A stretch of 64,000 nucleotides of DNA, from assembly GCA_964019695.1 (NCBI GenBank), contig OZ026516.1, positions 101,928,368 to 101,992,367 on the forward strand, given 5' to 3'. The DNA comes from Loripinus fragilis. Taxonomy: Eukaryota > Mollusca > Bivalvia > Lucinida > Lucinidae. A model generated the notes under the pieces. That model was not told the origin of the DNA and ran no database searches. It was given only the letters and a program-made list of their open reading frames with translations. The position numbers were made by a program, and so were the translations under genes. How positions within the stretch are numbered: position 1 is the stretch's first letter; every line of letters begins with the position of its first letter. Positions 31,250 to 42,980 of the stretch are shown here, piece after piece.

Positions 31250-31320
31250 GCAAACATAGCAGACCCTGATCAGGCAGCTCTGACAAGAGCTGCCTGATCT
31301 GGGTCTGCTCTGTTTGCAAA
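31250..31320. repeat. Short palindromic element, core GCAGCTCT/AGAGCTGC
   Basis: gcaaacatagcagaccctga and gggtctgctctgtttgc enclose tcaggcagctctgacaagag ctgcctga. Outer arms agree with the superfamily, the core is unique in the window. Confidence 0.85.
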
Positions 31321-31817
31321 AGTGTTAAAAGGCGTCTCATTAAGGTAAATGGATAAACCTGAAAGGATTGCCATAGTAATGCAAAGCTACTTTTGTTTGA
31401 AGATGGCCATTAGCTGAAATATTTTAGTAAAGAGTGAACTTTCAGTAGGAAGTTTTTATTGGGTGGGGTAGATATTTTTTTTAATGCAACAGACTTTTTG
31501 TCTCCTATATGTTGATGTCATTTAAAAATCTTTGATTGTAAAAAAATATTTGTGGTAAATGTCAAATATTATCACCATTATAATCACCAATACCATTTTA
31601 TTTGGCTATTAGTATACACAATTAAAGTACAAGTGTAACCAATAAAAGTTGCATTTGGATTTATTATTGAAATACTATATCAGGGCCTCCATGCGAAAAA
31701 AAAACTGTCTTTGGGGTATCCAATAAAACGAGACTCAAACCAGTCTCCTAGACTAGCTTGAAAATTGAAAATTAGTTTGTAGCTAGTTTAGATACGATAC
31801 TTAACAATAAGCGAATA

Positions 31818-31890
31818 ATAAAGGTGCTGATCAGACTGCGCAGATGCACAGGCTGGTCTGCGCCTTTGTTGTTCGCAAACACCTGAGACA
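31818..31890. repeat. Palindromic element G (AAAGGTGCTGATCAGACTG), copy 1
   Basis: aaaggtgctgatcagactgc and ggctggtctgcgcctttgtt surround gcagatgcac; sisters are at 34681 and 42925 and a related core at 51293. Both longer copies continue into gttcgca. Confidence 0.7.
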
Positions 31891-32109
31891 GGATTTCTCG
31901 CGTCAAGGCCCATATTTATAAGGCACGGGTGAGATATCATGCTTTTCTTTTTACAAAAATACCCTTTAGATTAATCACTGGTGATTTTTTTGTTTTAGAT
32001 ATGTTTGCCACTTTACTTCATTGTGATTATTTTAAACAGAACAAGAAATATCTTTTAAAAAGATAATTGTCAAAGGTTTCTGTGAATTTAGTAATTCAAT
32101 TGATTATGG

Positions 32110-32366
32110 AAGGTAAACACGGTAGCAGTACCTCATTTTGAGGGAGAGTGCCTATTAAATCCATTATAGCAGATGCCTATCAGCGAATGGACTCAATACT
32201 GATACACGAGTTGTAAATACTTAGCGAAATTTGGTCCTCACTCAGAGATGTGTGCATTGGTCTGAGCAGTCCTAGGGAAAAACCCATTCGCTGATAAGCA
32301 TTTGCTAAAGATTTTATAGGCACTCTCCCTCAAAATTAGGTACTGATACCGTGTTTACCTACTAGA
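32110..32366. mobile_element. ~255-bp MITE with ~45-bp terminal inverted repeats
   Basis: Left ggtaaacacggtagcagtac ctcattttgagggagagtgc ctat; right ataggcactctccctcaaaa ttaggtactgataccgtgtt tacc. Subterminal gcctatcagcgaatgg is also inverted at the right. No ORF, no sister copy in the window. Confidence 0.88.
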
Positions 32367-32369
32367 CTG

Positions 32370-33470
32370 TGAGCTTTTATTCACACCCCAGCAATTAGTG
32401 TGGTATTAGTCTGCATTTCAAACAATGCCAGATGATCCCTATGTTTCAAACAATGACAGATCCCTATGAGGGATCTATTGTTATTATTGTACATTCAGGC
32501 AGCATGGTAAAAATGATCTTAAATGTCTTCAACAAAAAAGGAAAATGGCTTGTCAATTCTAGTTACTAGGTAAAACAGAGTATTTTGCATAATTTTTTCA
32601 TCGTGGTACTAACAACAGTTTAAATGTCTAAATATTATGTGCAATAGATGACAATTATAGCCTGGTACAGCAATAGACGCCAAATTTAAAAGTTATCAAA
32701 GTAATATACCATAAACATACTGAATATTCACGCAGACAAATAAAAAAAAGTAACTTCATTTTTCTGATATTCATGAAAAGGTGAACGGCATGGGATTAGT
32801 TCTATCTGAGTGACAGATTAGAGTGAACCTCAGAAAAAAAAATTGAAACTCATCTCTTATATTTACATTATTCTAATACCGAAATTATTTGTACTTTAGA
32901 ATACATAACAATTTAATATTAAATGTTTAAGCATATTAATTATTTTGTTGGATTGTAAAACCTAAATGCGGAACAGCCAACGTGAACTCAAGTCACCACT
33001 CGAACAGCCAATAAAGCAAATACAAGACTTGTTTTGCGTGTGGAAAACACTGGTGTTGGCTTGATTTTGATAACAGCCACATTGTCACTTTTGGTGAAAA
33101 AATTCACTGTTTGAAGTGCTTTGCATTAGCAAGTGAATTTAATAGTTGGCTGTCAATCATATTTCTGTTGTCCATGAGGTTTTGAATGGCTGCACAATCT
33201 AAAGATTAATTAAATGCTTGCTATGAAAATGTAAATATCAAAATTTGGATAGATCTGTTTAAGTTGATGAGGCAACAGATTAAGGCAAAGGATGTAGACC
33301 ATTATCAGACAGCTAAGGTTTACACTTACTGAGTATAGATTGGTTTTACAAGACAGATTTGATTTTCTTAGGGGTTGTATTGGAAGAAAAAGTCCATTTT
33401 ATAGTTATTGCTTAACCCTTTTCATTCTGGATACAGGTAAACAGGTACTTTGGCAATACAGGTAAACAGG
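32370..33470. other. Intronic stretch, no clear features
   Basis: AT-rich. A small direct repeat of aggtaaacaggtactttggc (two copies) lies at about 33435-33480. No coding signal. Confidence 0.4.
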
Positions 33471-33477
33471 TACTTTG

Positions 33478-33575
33478 GCAAACAGTGAAGGCCCAGATGA
33501 AATGCTGCATAAGGCGGCATTGGCCCAGATGAAATGCCACATAAGGCGGCATTTCATCTGGGTCTGCACTGTTTT
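33478..33575. repeat. Short palindromic element, core GAAATGCCGC/GCGGCATTTC with duplicated half
   Basis: gcaaacagtgaaggcccaga and tctgggtctgcactgttttc enclose tgaaatgctgcataaggcgg cattggcccagatgaaatgc. The phrase gcccagatgaaatgc is present twice, so part of the left half was duplicated inside the element. Confidence 0.8.
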
Positions 33576-33731
33576 CTAAGATACAAACAATCTTAAGGGA
33601 CACAGATACATCATAATCTAGAAATTCTGACATGTTACCCCTTAAAATACAAAATGGACTATCCCATACTTATTGATACTTACTGCATCAACATGTTTTG
33701 GAAAATCCATCAGAATGAAAAGGTATTAACT

Positions 33732-33919
33732 GGCCTTTAGTTAAGAGTGCGTACCAAAAAAATTAATTTTCTTATTTCTCAACCAAAACCGGTATGTTGT
33801 GGGAAAAAGAACCGTCTCAATGAGACAGATCTTTTGAGTACCCTAAACATACGTTTAAATGGATTTGGTAAGAAAATATTTACAATTTTTATGTTCAAAA
33901 CTTTTATTTATCTAAGCCT
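33732..33919. mobile_element. MITE family C, copy 5
   Basis: ggcctttagttaagagtgcg ... aaaaagaaccgtctcaatga gacagatcttttgag ... ttatttatctaagcct. Internal ctcaaaag of the left core arm is partly lost. Confidence 0.85.
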
Positions 33920-34422
33920 GTTAAAACCTAAGGCCATATATGATATACTAGGGTATCACTATCAAATGACTCTATCTTAGCGTAGGGTGGAGCAAAATGG
34001 TTTGAAATTACACCCGTCATGTCTTCTTGATCACCAGCTTGTGACCTTATGTGCATATAGTTAAACTGAGAGATTCTTGAGTCGTTCTGTTCATTTTGTT
34101 ATCCATTCATTACATTTGCTGTTCATTTTGTTTCTGAAAATTGTCCATATGAGTTTGGTGAAGTTTAATTCTTTCCATACTACTAGTGATTCTAGACTTG
34201 CCCAAGTTCCTACATTTAAGAATTCATTTGAGATGAACGTTCCTTTAATTCATTTTTAAAGTGAAAATCCCCTTAACCTAAACTTCAAAATTTCTTTCAG
34301 TTTTCGAACATTGTATTAAAAGGGAATAAAAAAGTAACTGAAATTTATGAAAAAAAGGCAAGTAGACAGAAAAAAAATGAACAGACTTTGGAAAGTCTAT
34401 AGTGATTCCTAAATGCGTTCTT

Positions 34423-34486
34423 GGCAAACAGTGAAAACCCAGATGAAATGCCGCACAAAGCGGCATTTAATCTGGGTCTCCACTGT
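34423..34486. repeat. Short palindromic element, core GAAATGCCGC
   Basis: ggcaaacagtgaaaacccag and ctgggtctccactgtatcc enclose atgaaatgccgcacaaagcg gcattta. The same core as 33478, without its internal duplication. A half element (aaccccagatgaaatgccgc) is at about 45497. Confidence 0.8.
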
Positions 34487-34680
34487 ATCCTATGCCAAAA
34501 TCGATCTTCAGAGAAAGAAATCTAATATTTTTGGGAAATTTTAAATCTTTTAAATCTTTGTGAACGTATTAAACCAGAAGGTTAAGGGGTTAATCAGGAA
34601 GTCTGAAATTTTAACTTTTGCCCTGCTTAGCTCTTTGTAATGTAGCAAGTTTGGCTATTATACTTTCCTGAGATAGCATA

Positions 34681-34728
34681 ATAAAGGTGCTGACAAGACT
34701 ATGCCGCGGTGCAGGCTGGTCTTGGCCT
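34681..34728. repeat. Palindromic element G, copy 2
   Basis: aaaggtgctgacaagactat and gcaggctggtcttggccttt around gccgcggt. Confidence 0.6.
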
Positions 34729-34909
34729 TTAAATTATTTTTAGCATGTAACAAAATCAGGTGTTCTTTAAGAGCAGTCTGAGCTTGTTGCTGTACTGGTA
34801 TTAAGAAAGACAACTCATACAGTCATGATAATTATACCTTTGGAGTTGGTGCTCATAGCTCAAATTAACTCTTTCCTTGCTAGCGGCAACTTTTGTTGTC
34901 TGCTGATAA

Positions 34910-34965
34910 CCTTTTCAAATAGTTTGGACCCAGATTGTGACTTAAAAATGTCAAACCATTAGACC
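34910..34965. repeat. Short palindromic element, half decayed
   Basis: ccttttcaaatagtttggac ccagatt is intact; the right arm is reduced to aatgtcaaaccatt. Confidence 0.45.
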
Positions 34966-35060
34966 CTCAGGTAGTTTTCCTTGAAGTGAAAAAAGTCAGT
35001 CAAAAAAGGTACCATTTTCATATAGACCTGCTCTGACAGTTGTATCAGGTTATATATTAG

Positions 35061-35425
<365 letters not shown>

Positions 35426-35657
35426 AACATTTCATATAAGATTTATCACCAAAAAAACCCTTGATAAATCATCAGCTGCTTTTCTTCAGTGTTTGCTTGC
35501 AGCAGAAGATGAATGAGTGTGCATTGTTGATGATGAAAGTCAAAGCACCTTCTATAAATTATCGTAATTATCTTTATCATCTTTAAATTTTATAGGAATT
35601 TATCCGATATAGACTGCATACCCATTTATACATTTTCCCCCTTTAGATACTTTGTCA

Positions 35658-35824
35658 AGAAGCCGCCATGGTGTAGGGGATAAACCTATTCCTTGTAAAC
35701 CAAGGGTCGCAGGTTTGATCCCCGGCTTCTCCATAAAACCACTTTCGGATAGCCTTTGGGTGTTCCCACAAATCTTAAACCAACCCGGCGGAACTGATTT
35801 ATACCCAGGAAAGCCACAAAAAGT
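35658..35824 (+). mobile_element. Short tRNA-derived SINE (family 3) with perfect 16-bp target duplication
   Basis: The insert begins agaagccgccatggtgtagg (A-box region), has the B box gggtcgcaggtttgatcccc and ends ggaaagccacaaaaag. tttagatactttgtca flanks it exactly at 35642-35657 and 35825-35840. tRNA-like ends agaagcc / ggcttct pair. The intact duplication implies a young insertion. Related copy at 39824 and a fragment at about 48067. Confidence 0.93.
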
Positions 35825-36176
35825 TTTAGATACTTTGTCACTGGCCAGGTTGGACCTCCTGACTTGTTAGGCCCTGGTTCGAGTGAGTGCATAAGAATCT
35901 CTACCCAGTTCAGACTGATCAGACTGGGCATTTATCACCTTACTTCTGGTGAGCAACGAATCTGTCCTAATTCAGCAGTGATTTCGTAAACACAGAATGA
36001 AAGTGTAAATGATTATCTCAGGTATTATCTTACCTGTCCTGTGGTTTATGCTTATCAATCCTTTAAAGTCACTGTCTTTTAAAGTGAACAAGTACAGTTA
36101 GTGGCTGGAGGAAATGTCTCATGTAGCAGAAAAATAGTCACCCCTACACCTCTTAACCCTTTGCAGGAGTATAAGT

Positions 36177-36320
36177 ATCCATCATGAGTGTGAGGGTTGG
36201 ATAGAAAAATCCGTCCCGAGGATCACTGATTGGCTGATTGGCTTGCCGAGTGATGACAACCAGTGATCACGAGGAAAGGATTTTTCTATTCCATCGGATA
36301 CTTTTTCTTGCTCACCACTT
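36177..36320. mobile_element. Palindromic element H (GGATAGAAAAATCCGTCCCGAGG), copy 1
   Basis: Left gttggatagaaaaatccgtc ccgaggatcactgattgg; right ccagtgatcacgaggaaagg atttttctattccatc. Flanked right by ctttttcttgctcacc as in copy 2 at 59885. Confidence 0.8.
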
Positions 36321-36614
36321 AATACCTCATTTAGCAAGGAAAGAGTTAAAACTCATGAAGTGAATAAAGCTATTTCTGCTAAAATTTGGGTATTTTAGGT
36401 AAATTTCTAGTGTCTCCTGTTGCAATCTCAATTTGTTGTCATTTAGACAAAAAACTTTTTTTTAAATTTTTTGAAAGAGAGAAATAAAAAGGGGATATTA
36501 TATTTCAAGAGAATATTAAATTCAGGTGGCATTGTTAGAAAAAGAAAGTTATTTATCAAGTGCTATATTAAATAATGTTCAAGATTGTCATCAATTTAAC
36601 TAACTGTGTGCTGC

Positions 36615-36782
36615 GAGTTGTGGAGCACAGTGGATCACTTGGCAGAGCGTTAGACTGGGGATCAAACATTTGCTAGCTGGCGGAGTCACTGTGTTGTGTG
36701 CTTATCCGCTGCTTAGTACTAGACCTGTCCCGACATGACTGAAAAATTGTTGACTGGGATGTAAAGAATTAAAAACAAAGGT
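36615..36782 (+). mobile_element. SINE family 2, moderately degraded
   Basis: gcacagtggatcacttggca gagcgttagactgggg (A-box region), ctggcggagtcactgtgttg, tgcttagtactagacctgtc, ccgacatgactgaaaaattg, ttgactgggatgtaaagaat, then an A-rich tail. The B box is deleted or damaged (catttgctagc). Confidence 0.82.
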
Positions 36783-36935
36783 TTATAAGTCACCAATAGC
36801 TGGGAGAGTTATAATGAAGGTGATCTTGGTTTGACATTTGCCTTTATACTGTAGTATCTGACTCATCTTAAGACATAACATTTTCACCTGGTTGTGAACC
36901 CTTGCCCAACTGACCCCAAATATACCTCACCTGTC

Positions 36936-37001
36936 CAAACAGTGTAGATCCAGATTAGTCAGCTTCTTAAGAAGCCGGCTAATCCGGACCAACACTGTTT
37001 T
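36936..37001. repeat. Short palindromic element, core CAGCTTCTTAAGAAGCCGGCT
   Basis: caaacagtgtagatccagat and atccggaccaacactgtttt enclose tagtcagcttcttaagaagc cggcta. Confidence 0.82.
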
Positions 37002-37252
37002 ATCATTCATTTTGTGAATCTAAACCAGCAGATCATTCATAGTAACTGATAGGTTGAAAGTCCGAAATGGACACAGTACCCCGTTAGTATTCAGCAGGAT
37101 TAGGGATGAAACAGGTGGGTTAACCACCTTTCCCTCTCTCTTAACCCCTTTGCATGCATGCTGGGTAATTTTTTTCATGATTTGTTGTGGTCTGCTGATT
37201 TTTTTCAAAATTATTTTTTTCAAAAATTCTTTCAGGAATACCATCAGAGTAT

Positions 37253-37318
37253 CAAATAGTTTGGATGCAGATCAGGCCTGACATTTTGTCAGGCCTGATC
37301 TGCATCCAATCTATTTGC
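37253..37318. repeat. Short palindromic element, core CCTGACATTTTGTCAGG
   Basis: caaatagtttggatgcagat and atctgcatccaatctatttg enclose caggcctgacattttgtcag gcctg. The substitution ggatgcag is matched by ctgcatcc in the opposite arm, a compensating pair. Flanks tgcatgctgggtaattttt and ggttatcagcagacgata mark a longer (~200 bp) unit. Confidence 0.88.
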
Positions 37319-37359
37319 AAAGGTTATCAGCAGACGATAAAAGTCACTACTTGTAAGTA

Positions 37360-37910
37360 AAGATTTAAGCTCATGTATGATAATTTTATTATCCCACATA
37401 ATGCACAAAACATGAAAAAACTACAAAAGAAAAGCTGTGTTTTAAACATTTGCGGTGTTTTTACATGCTGGTAAGATGATGTCGAAATGAGGAAGACGGT
37501 ATATATATTTAGAAATATAATCCGCATATGTAAATAAAAGTACAAAAACAAACGAGGAAAACAAATGATAAGGTGCAACGTACACGGCATTTACCTGTGA
37601 TCTTCGCGGGTTATTGCTACACATACACTTTAAAATACGTGAGTTATGTATCATAATCCAACAGTATATGGTATTAATTACATAGGTGGATGAGTTCTGT
37701 ATTATAACTGACTTAATAATGAGGAATATAGAATGACATAATTTTTAACAACAAATGTAGACGAAATTTGTGAAGGATACAGGTGAAAATTGATAAAACA
37801 GAATGATAATGTTGGATAGTTGAGGATATATTCTTAATGGTTTCTTTCGTGACTTTTGGAAAAACTGGTAAGGCTGTTTCTTGTTTACCTTTTTCATGCT
37901 CCAGATATGA
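37360..37910. other. Intronic stretch, no clear features
   Basis: No coding or repeat signal that I can support. Confidence 0.4.
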
Positions 37911-37913
37911 TAA

Positions 37914-38140
37914 CAGGCCCTGAGTTTATAAACTTTTTCATGCTCAACTCAACTGAGCACGCTTAAAAACTAAAATACTTGACAAATGAAGAAGTTTCTT
38001 GCTTTAAATCTCTCAGATGATGTATTTATCATGCTTATAAATGTTAAAATGCCAACTATTGTTGGCATTTTAACAATTATGAGCAGGATAAATTTTGTGC
38101 TCAGCTGAGTTGAGCATGAAAAAAAAATATAACCTGGGGG
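37914..38140. mobile_element. MITE family A, copy 2
   Basis: Left gccctgagtttataaacttt ttcatgctcaactcaactga gca; centre gccaactattgttggc; right tgtgctcagctgagttgagc atgaaaaaaaaatataacct ggggg. Confidence 0.85.
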
Positions 38141-38282
38141 CCAGATGCATTTCAAAATTGTCTCCCGTAGTTTTCAAGCACAACATATCTTGTGGGTATT
38201 CACAAAAACAGATGATTCTGAAGACAGTTCTGTTACTCTTTGTACCCGAGATAATTTTTCAAGCTTTTTGTTGTCATCAAAT

Positions 38283-38341
38283 GGTTTAGATCCAGATCAG
38301 GACCGACATTGTGTCGGTCCTGATCTGGATCCAAAAGGTTT
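38283..38341. repeat. Short palindromic element, core ACCGACATTGTGTCGGT
   Basis: ggtttagatccagatcagga and tcctgatctggatccaaaag flank ccgacattgtgtcgg, a perfect centre. Right flank gcaaaggctatcagcagatg acaaaagtcgccgctagcaa is the fullest copy of the family flank. Confidence 0.88.
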
Positions 38342-38599
38342 GCAAAGGCTATCAGCAGATGACAAAAGTCGCCGCTAGCAAGGACTCGGCTTGAGATGGA
38401 TCTAGGTACAGATTACTAGGGAAATTATTGAAGTAAAACAAGCGCACAAGGTATTGGTATTGTTTATTGCAAACTGCGAAGGCTCTGGTGAGCCTTTGCA
38501 GGCCACACAGTCTCGCCAGAACCATGCTAGAGTTGGAAGTAGATGGAGGTTTCGCATAAAAATCTTGTCTTCTTGTCTCTGGGTAAATGGGCATTTACA

Positions 38600-38801
38600 T
38601 TTGAGCGATGACATGACAAAACCAACAAAATGAGTAAGAGCCCAGCAAAGACTGGGCTCAGTCTTCACTGTGATCTCAGTGGGTAACTAAGGATCCAAGC
38701 TTTTTTCATGTGGACAGCCAAGACTGAGCTGATACCTAGGCTGATCTGAGTCATCTCGTGACACACAGCAACATTGTTGTTTTTCTCATGCCGCAGCCCA
38801 T
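38600..38801. mobile_element. Possible MITE family F, copy 5, strongly diverged
   Basis: ttgagcgatgacatgacaaa at the left and aacattgttgtttttctcat gccgcagccca at the right agree with the family ends; the interior (gcccagcaaagactgggctc; ctgatctgagtcatctcg) differs. Confidence 0.45.
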
Positions 38802-38819
38802 TTACAGAATGAACATACA

Positions 38820-39022
38820 GTAAAACCTGTCTTAAGGGGCCACTCAAAAATTGACAAAAAAAAGACCTAAATGACAAATGGTAGCTTAATGAAGGTCAAA
38901 AGAATTGCAGAGTGCTCCCCTTGGAGCATTCTGCAATTCTTTTGACCCGCATTAAGCGATAATTGGTCTTGAAAACCAGTTTTGGGACTTTTTGAGAGTG
39001 GCTGTTTTAGACAGGTTAAATT
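38820..39022. mobile_element. MITE family E, copy 2
   Basis: Left taaaacctgtcttaaggggc cactcaaaaattgac; right tttgagagtggctgttttag acaggtta. The centre aaaagaattgcagagtgctc c / ggagcattctgcaattcttt t is a long hairpin. Confidence 0.88.
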
Positions 39023-39167
39023 ACTTTATTCATATGTCATAAGTACTATTTTTCATGGGAAAGCCTGGTTATTCAATTTTTATGCTCTAATTGTTTGTTT
39101 ACCTGCAGTGGCTTCACATAATTTAAAAATATGATTAAAATACAGAAATGAATATTTATATTTCGAG

Positions 39168-39404
39168 TCCTGGCCTCAAGGTTATATAACTTCTCATGCT
39201 CAACTCAGCTGAGCATAAATTTTCAACTGCTCATAAAATTTAGAATGCTGTAAAACACTGATTAAACTCTCAAATGCTGTATTTATCTTGCTACTAAATG
39301 TTAAAATGCCAACAATTGTTGGCATTTTAACATTTATGAGCAGGATAAATTTTGTGCTCAGTTGAGTTGAGCCTGAAAAAAGTTTTATAACCTCGAGGCA
39401 TGGT
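39168..39404. mobile_element. MITE family A, copy 3
   Basis: Left ggcctcaaggttatataact tctcatgctcaactcagctg agca; centre gccaacaattgttggc (perfect palindrome); right gtgctcagttgagttgagcc tgaaaaaagttttataacct cgaggc. Ends are inverted repeats of about 45 bp. This is the most complete copy. Confidence 0.88.
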
Positions 39405-39823
39405 TGATATTGTCCCACCAACAGCTAAAATTATACAGGGACCACAACCTTAAAGCTGCATAGTCTGTAACTTTTAATCTTCTAATTTTAAAAATAATGT
39501 TTTTATTTTTCAAGAACACAGTAAAAATACTCATTTTCAGGTAAACATTTTACCATTTTCGTAAATCTTAACAAGATATCACTATCAAAACAACTGCATT
39601 TATGTTAAAATTCAACGGTCTTGAATTATTGGAGGGACGCAAATAATTACCAACAAGAGAAAAATACACCTATTTGATAAGATAATTCACTTTTCCATGC
39701 AGTTTTCAGCTGTACTGAACATTTTTATTGTGAAAACATAGCTTAATTCTACTTTTACAAATGATTTAAAAAGAAAAGAAAATTTTTCGAAAAATGTTCA
39801 TAGTTACAGAGTATGCAGCTTTA

Positions 39824-39977
39824 AAGGAGCCGCCATGGTGTGATAGATAAACCACTCATCTTGAGCGGTCCTTAGTTCGATTCCAGGCTCCTTCAATCTG
39901 TTGGATGAGAATCTAAGCCATGGCCCCATCTCCATATGAAGTTAGCTGTTGGTGGGATGTTAAGCACAAAAAGTCTA
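39824..39977 (+). mobile_element. SINE family 3, copy 2
   Basis: ggagccgccatggtgtgata gataaaccactc, B box cggtccttagttcgattcca, then ggctcct; the ends ggagcc / ggctcc pair as an acceptor stem. It continues with atctccatatgaagttagct and gttaagcacaaaaag. Confidence 0.82.
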
Positions 39978-39995
39978 GATCTTTCTATATTCTAA

Positions 39996-40306
39996 CTAGT
40001 CCATGCATGGATCCAGAAAATATTTTCAGAGGGGGTCCAACTTTGACTATGTTTTTTTTAGTTGATGAGGGAAGAGAGGATCCAAATACCACAATAAGAG
40101 GGCCATCATTGGCCAGCCAGCGAAATGCCATTTAAATGGCGTTTCGCTGGTGGGCCGATGGTGGCCAAAAATTGAATGTTGGCTTGGTAGCTTTGCGGTT
40201 TTACAGGGGATCTAACCAGTATTGCTAAGAAACCCTATATTTTTGTGATTTTTCAGGGGGTCCGGACCCCCTGTCCCCCCCCCCCTCTGGATCCGTGCAT
40301 GCTAGT
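39996..40306. mobile_element. GGATCC-ended palindromic element, copy 1
   Basis: Left actagtccatgcatggatcc; right ggatccgtgcatgctagt. The centre ccagcgaaatgccatttaaa tggcgtttcgctgg is a strong hairpin. G/C homopolymers next to the right end. About 310 bp, no ORF. Copy 2 lies at 55793. Confidence 0.87.
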
Positions 40307-40995
40307 CTCATTAGCTGGAGCGGGCTGGTTTGAGCCTTTAATCTCACAAGGTCGCAAACCTCACAGACAGGTTTTCTTGTGATGCGGTACATATAATTCG
40401 GAATGGAATATCAATAGTATATTTGTATTTGATTTCTTAAATTTCAATACATTATATAAGTATTGCGTGGGTGGACATTTTTCGATCATTTAAGACTGAA
40501 AGTAATTAAAGTTAACCCTTATCATGTTAATTATTTTTGTCCAGAAAATGTTGTCTGCTTTTTATGTCTGCTGCAAATATTCAAATGCTTTCCAGACTGA
40601 TTTTATCACATGATCAGATTGTGCTGTGTTTGGACTCTAAAGCCAGGGCCTACAATGAAATGAAATTGGGTTTTGATCATATATTTCAAATTTTCGAAGC
40701 TATTCCTCTCAGACATTATGTTACATATGCATTTGGAAGTGCATTCAAAATCTATAGCTATCAGACTTCAAATCAAGTGCATAACCATCTGCGCTAACAT
40801 GCCCGACATAAGATTTTGACTGTAATGTGCACGATTTGTTTGCTAACATTTATAAAATCCAGTTCGCTGCCAGTTTACATCAATTCATGGGAAGAATTGA
40901 TCCTTGCCTGCTATGGAAAAAAATGTATCTGAAAATGTCTGCTTAAGTTGTTTGCTGCATGTAATGCTTATGTCAAGGACTAATTTCTGCATGCA

Positions 40996-41063
40996 GGCAA
41001 ACAATGCGGACCCAGATCAGACTGCTCCTCTAGGAGCAGTCTGATCTGGGGCCACACTGTTTG
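40996..41063. repeat. Short palindromic element, core ACTGCTCCTCTAGGAGCAGT
   Basis: gcaaacaatgcggacccaga and tctggggccacactgtttg enclose tcagactgctcctctaggag cagtctga, a perfect inner stem. Confidence 0.88.
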
Positions 41064-41443
41064 TTACAGAGACATTTAAAATGGACTAACAGACGATACA
41101 GCACACAATATTTAGACGCGCATTTTCAAACGAAGAGTTATTATATAAAAAAAACTATTCATGATGAGAAAATAGCAGAAATAATTGCAGTGTTGGTTGC
41201 CAAGAAAGATTTGTTTGCTATCATCGCTACAATTATAGTAGGTGTTGCCAGTAAACAATGACTAACTCATTGCATGCTGGGTAATTAATTGTGATTTTTT
41301 GTCATCTGATTATTTTTAAAATTATCTTTTCCAAGAAACTCTTTCAGGAATACAGTCAAAATGTCAAACAGTTTGGATCCAGATGGTTGGAAAATGTTTG
41401 CAAAGCTAGGTTATCAACAGATGACTGAAGTCACGATTATCGC

Positions 41444-41630
41444 AGGCCTTTAGTTAAGAGTGCATAACAGGAAACTATTTCTCTTATTTCTCAACCAAAA
41501 CATATGTTGTGGGTACTCAAAAGAACCGTCTCAATGAGACGGTTCTTTTGAGCACCCAAAACATATGCTAAAAAGTATGGGTAAGGAAATACTTACAATT
41601 ATACGCTGAAAATTTTGTTTATCTAAACCT
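41444..41630. mobile_element. MITE family C, copy 6 (intact)
   Basis: aggcctttagttaagagtgc to tttatctaaacct, with intact core ctcaaaagaaccgtctca / tgagacggttcttttgag. It directly follows a short-palindrome flank (ggttatcaacagatgac). Confidence 0.9.
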
Positions 41631-42169
41631 TTGTTATCAGGTAAAAATTTAAGCAAGTGAGAAGATTAAGGGTGCATTTATTTTGTGCAGCTGCACGAAG
41701 ACTTGTACACGTGATATTACATAGATAAAATCTATTAAACATTGGTGTGGTAGCCAAAACCTCACTCACAGTCTTTGGGTTTTCGATTGGTTATACTCAG
41801 CTACAGAGACAATCTTGAATCTTAAAAGTTTGCATGTGACAAGCTTAAAGGCAGGAGTGGACTCTAAAATTAGCCACCTTTTCTCATAAATCCAATAACA
41901 GTCCTAGAGTCAACATCTACAATAATTTGAGTGGCTGGTCAGATTTTAACACCTGGAAAATAATTGACAGTTCTTATCAGCCGCAGCCAGGTATATACAA
42001 ATGTAAGCCCCTCATATAGAAGGTACTCCCCAGCTGGTGGGGGACGTCGAGAAATCCTCTGGTGGGGGCATCCAGGAATCCTGCCTTTAACTATTATATT
42101 TTCTAGAGATGCTGATAAGATGGATGGGCAGGTTGGGGTCTGATAGCCTTTGTCGTTCACTTTAGCATG

Positions 42170-42920
42170 CTCACTTCCAACAAAATCATTTTCAGGTAAA
42201 TATTGAAAGAAGAAAAAAACATTAAAAAGAATCTAATTAACTACCCCCCTCTCTCTCCCTGAGCAGTGAACAGGGGGTTAACCAAAGCACTGTACATGCA
42301 TGGTCATCAATATCACTTTGCAACAGATAGGAATCTTTTACTAGTACCATGGAACATGAAACTGTTGAGACGTGTATAGATTTGACTGAAGAATATCGAA
42401 GAGAAACTTCAAAAGTACTTTTTCTTTCTTTCTTTTTTTTTTTGAGTCAAAAAGAATCCAAGAAACGGGCCTAGGTTTGAACATTTTACTTATATAACCC
42501 AATGTATGACATAATTTAGTAGGCAGGTTTACAAATATCTTAGTATGATATGCATTTCTAATTTCCCTTTATATAGTATAGTCATGAGAAAAGCAAATTT
42601 TTTTACGCGAACTCGACAAAAATTGCAGATCAGCCTGAGCAATCTGATCAGTATAATTTTTGTTCTCGCTTTAGCAAGTACAATTATCAAATCAACTAAA
42701 CCCTAATTTTCAAGATTCTTTCTAGTCTAAATAACTGAGCAGCCTGCTTTGAATATTGGTACAAGTTTTATTGTGACACCACTTATATGGGCCTCATCAC
42801 AACAAACCTGTCTTCAGGGTTTCCGACCAGATCATGTTCAAACCAGCCTGCTCAGCTAAAGAGACTAGCTAGAATGTTGAATTTACATATGAAGACAGTT
42901 TAGATATCATATTTTGCTGG
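42170..42920. other. Intronic stretch, no clear features
   Basis: A T-rich tract (tttctttctttctttttttt) near 42421 is the only simple repeat. No coding signal. Confidence 0.4.
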
Positions 42921-42924
42921 AATA

Positions 42925-42980
42925 AGAAAGGCGCTGATCAGACTGCAAGGATGTGCAGTCTGGTCTGCACCTTTGTTGTT
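42925..42980. repeat. Palindromic element G, copy 3
   Basis: aaaggcgctgatcagactgc and gcagtctggtctgcaccttt around aaggatgt, then gttgttcgca. Confidence 0.75.

Larger units (their letters stand above)
30990..32105. other. Intronic stretch with two small palindromes only
   Basis: Apart from elements at 31250-31320 and 31818-31890 nothing is recognised. Confidence 0.4.
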
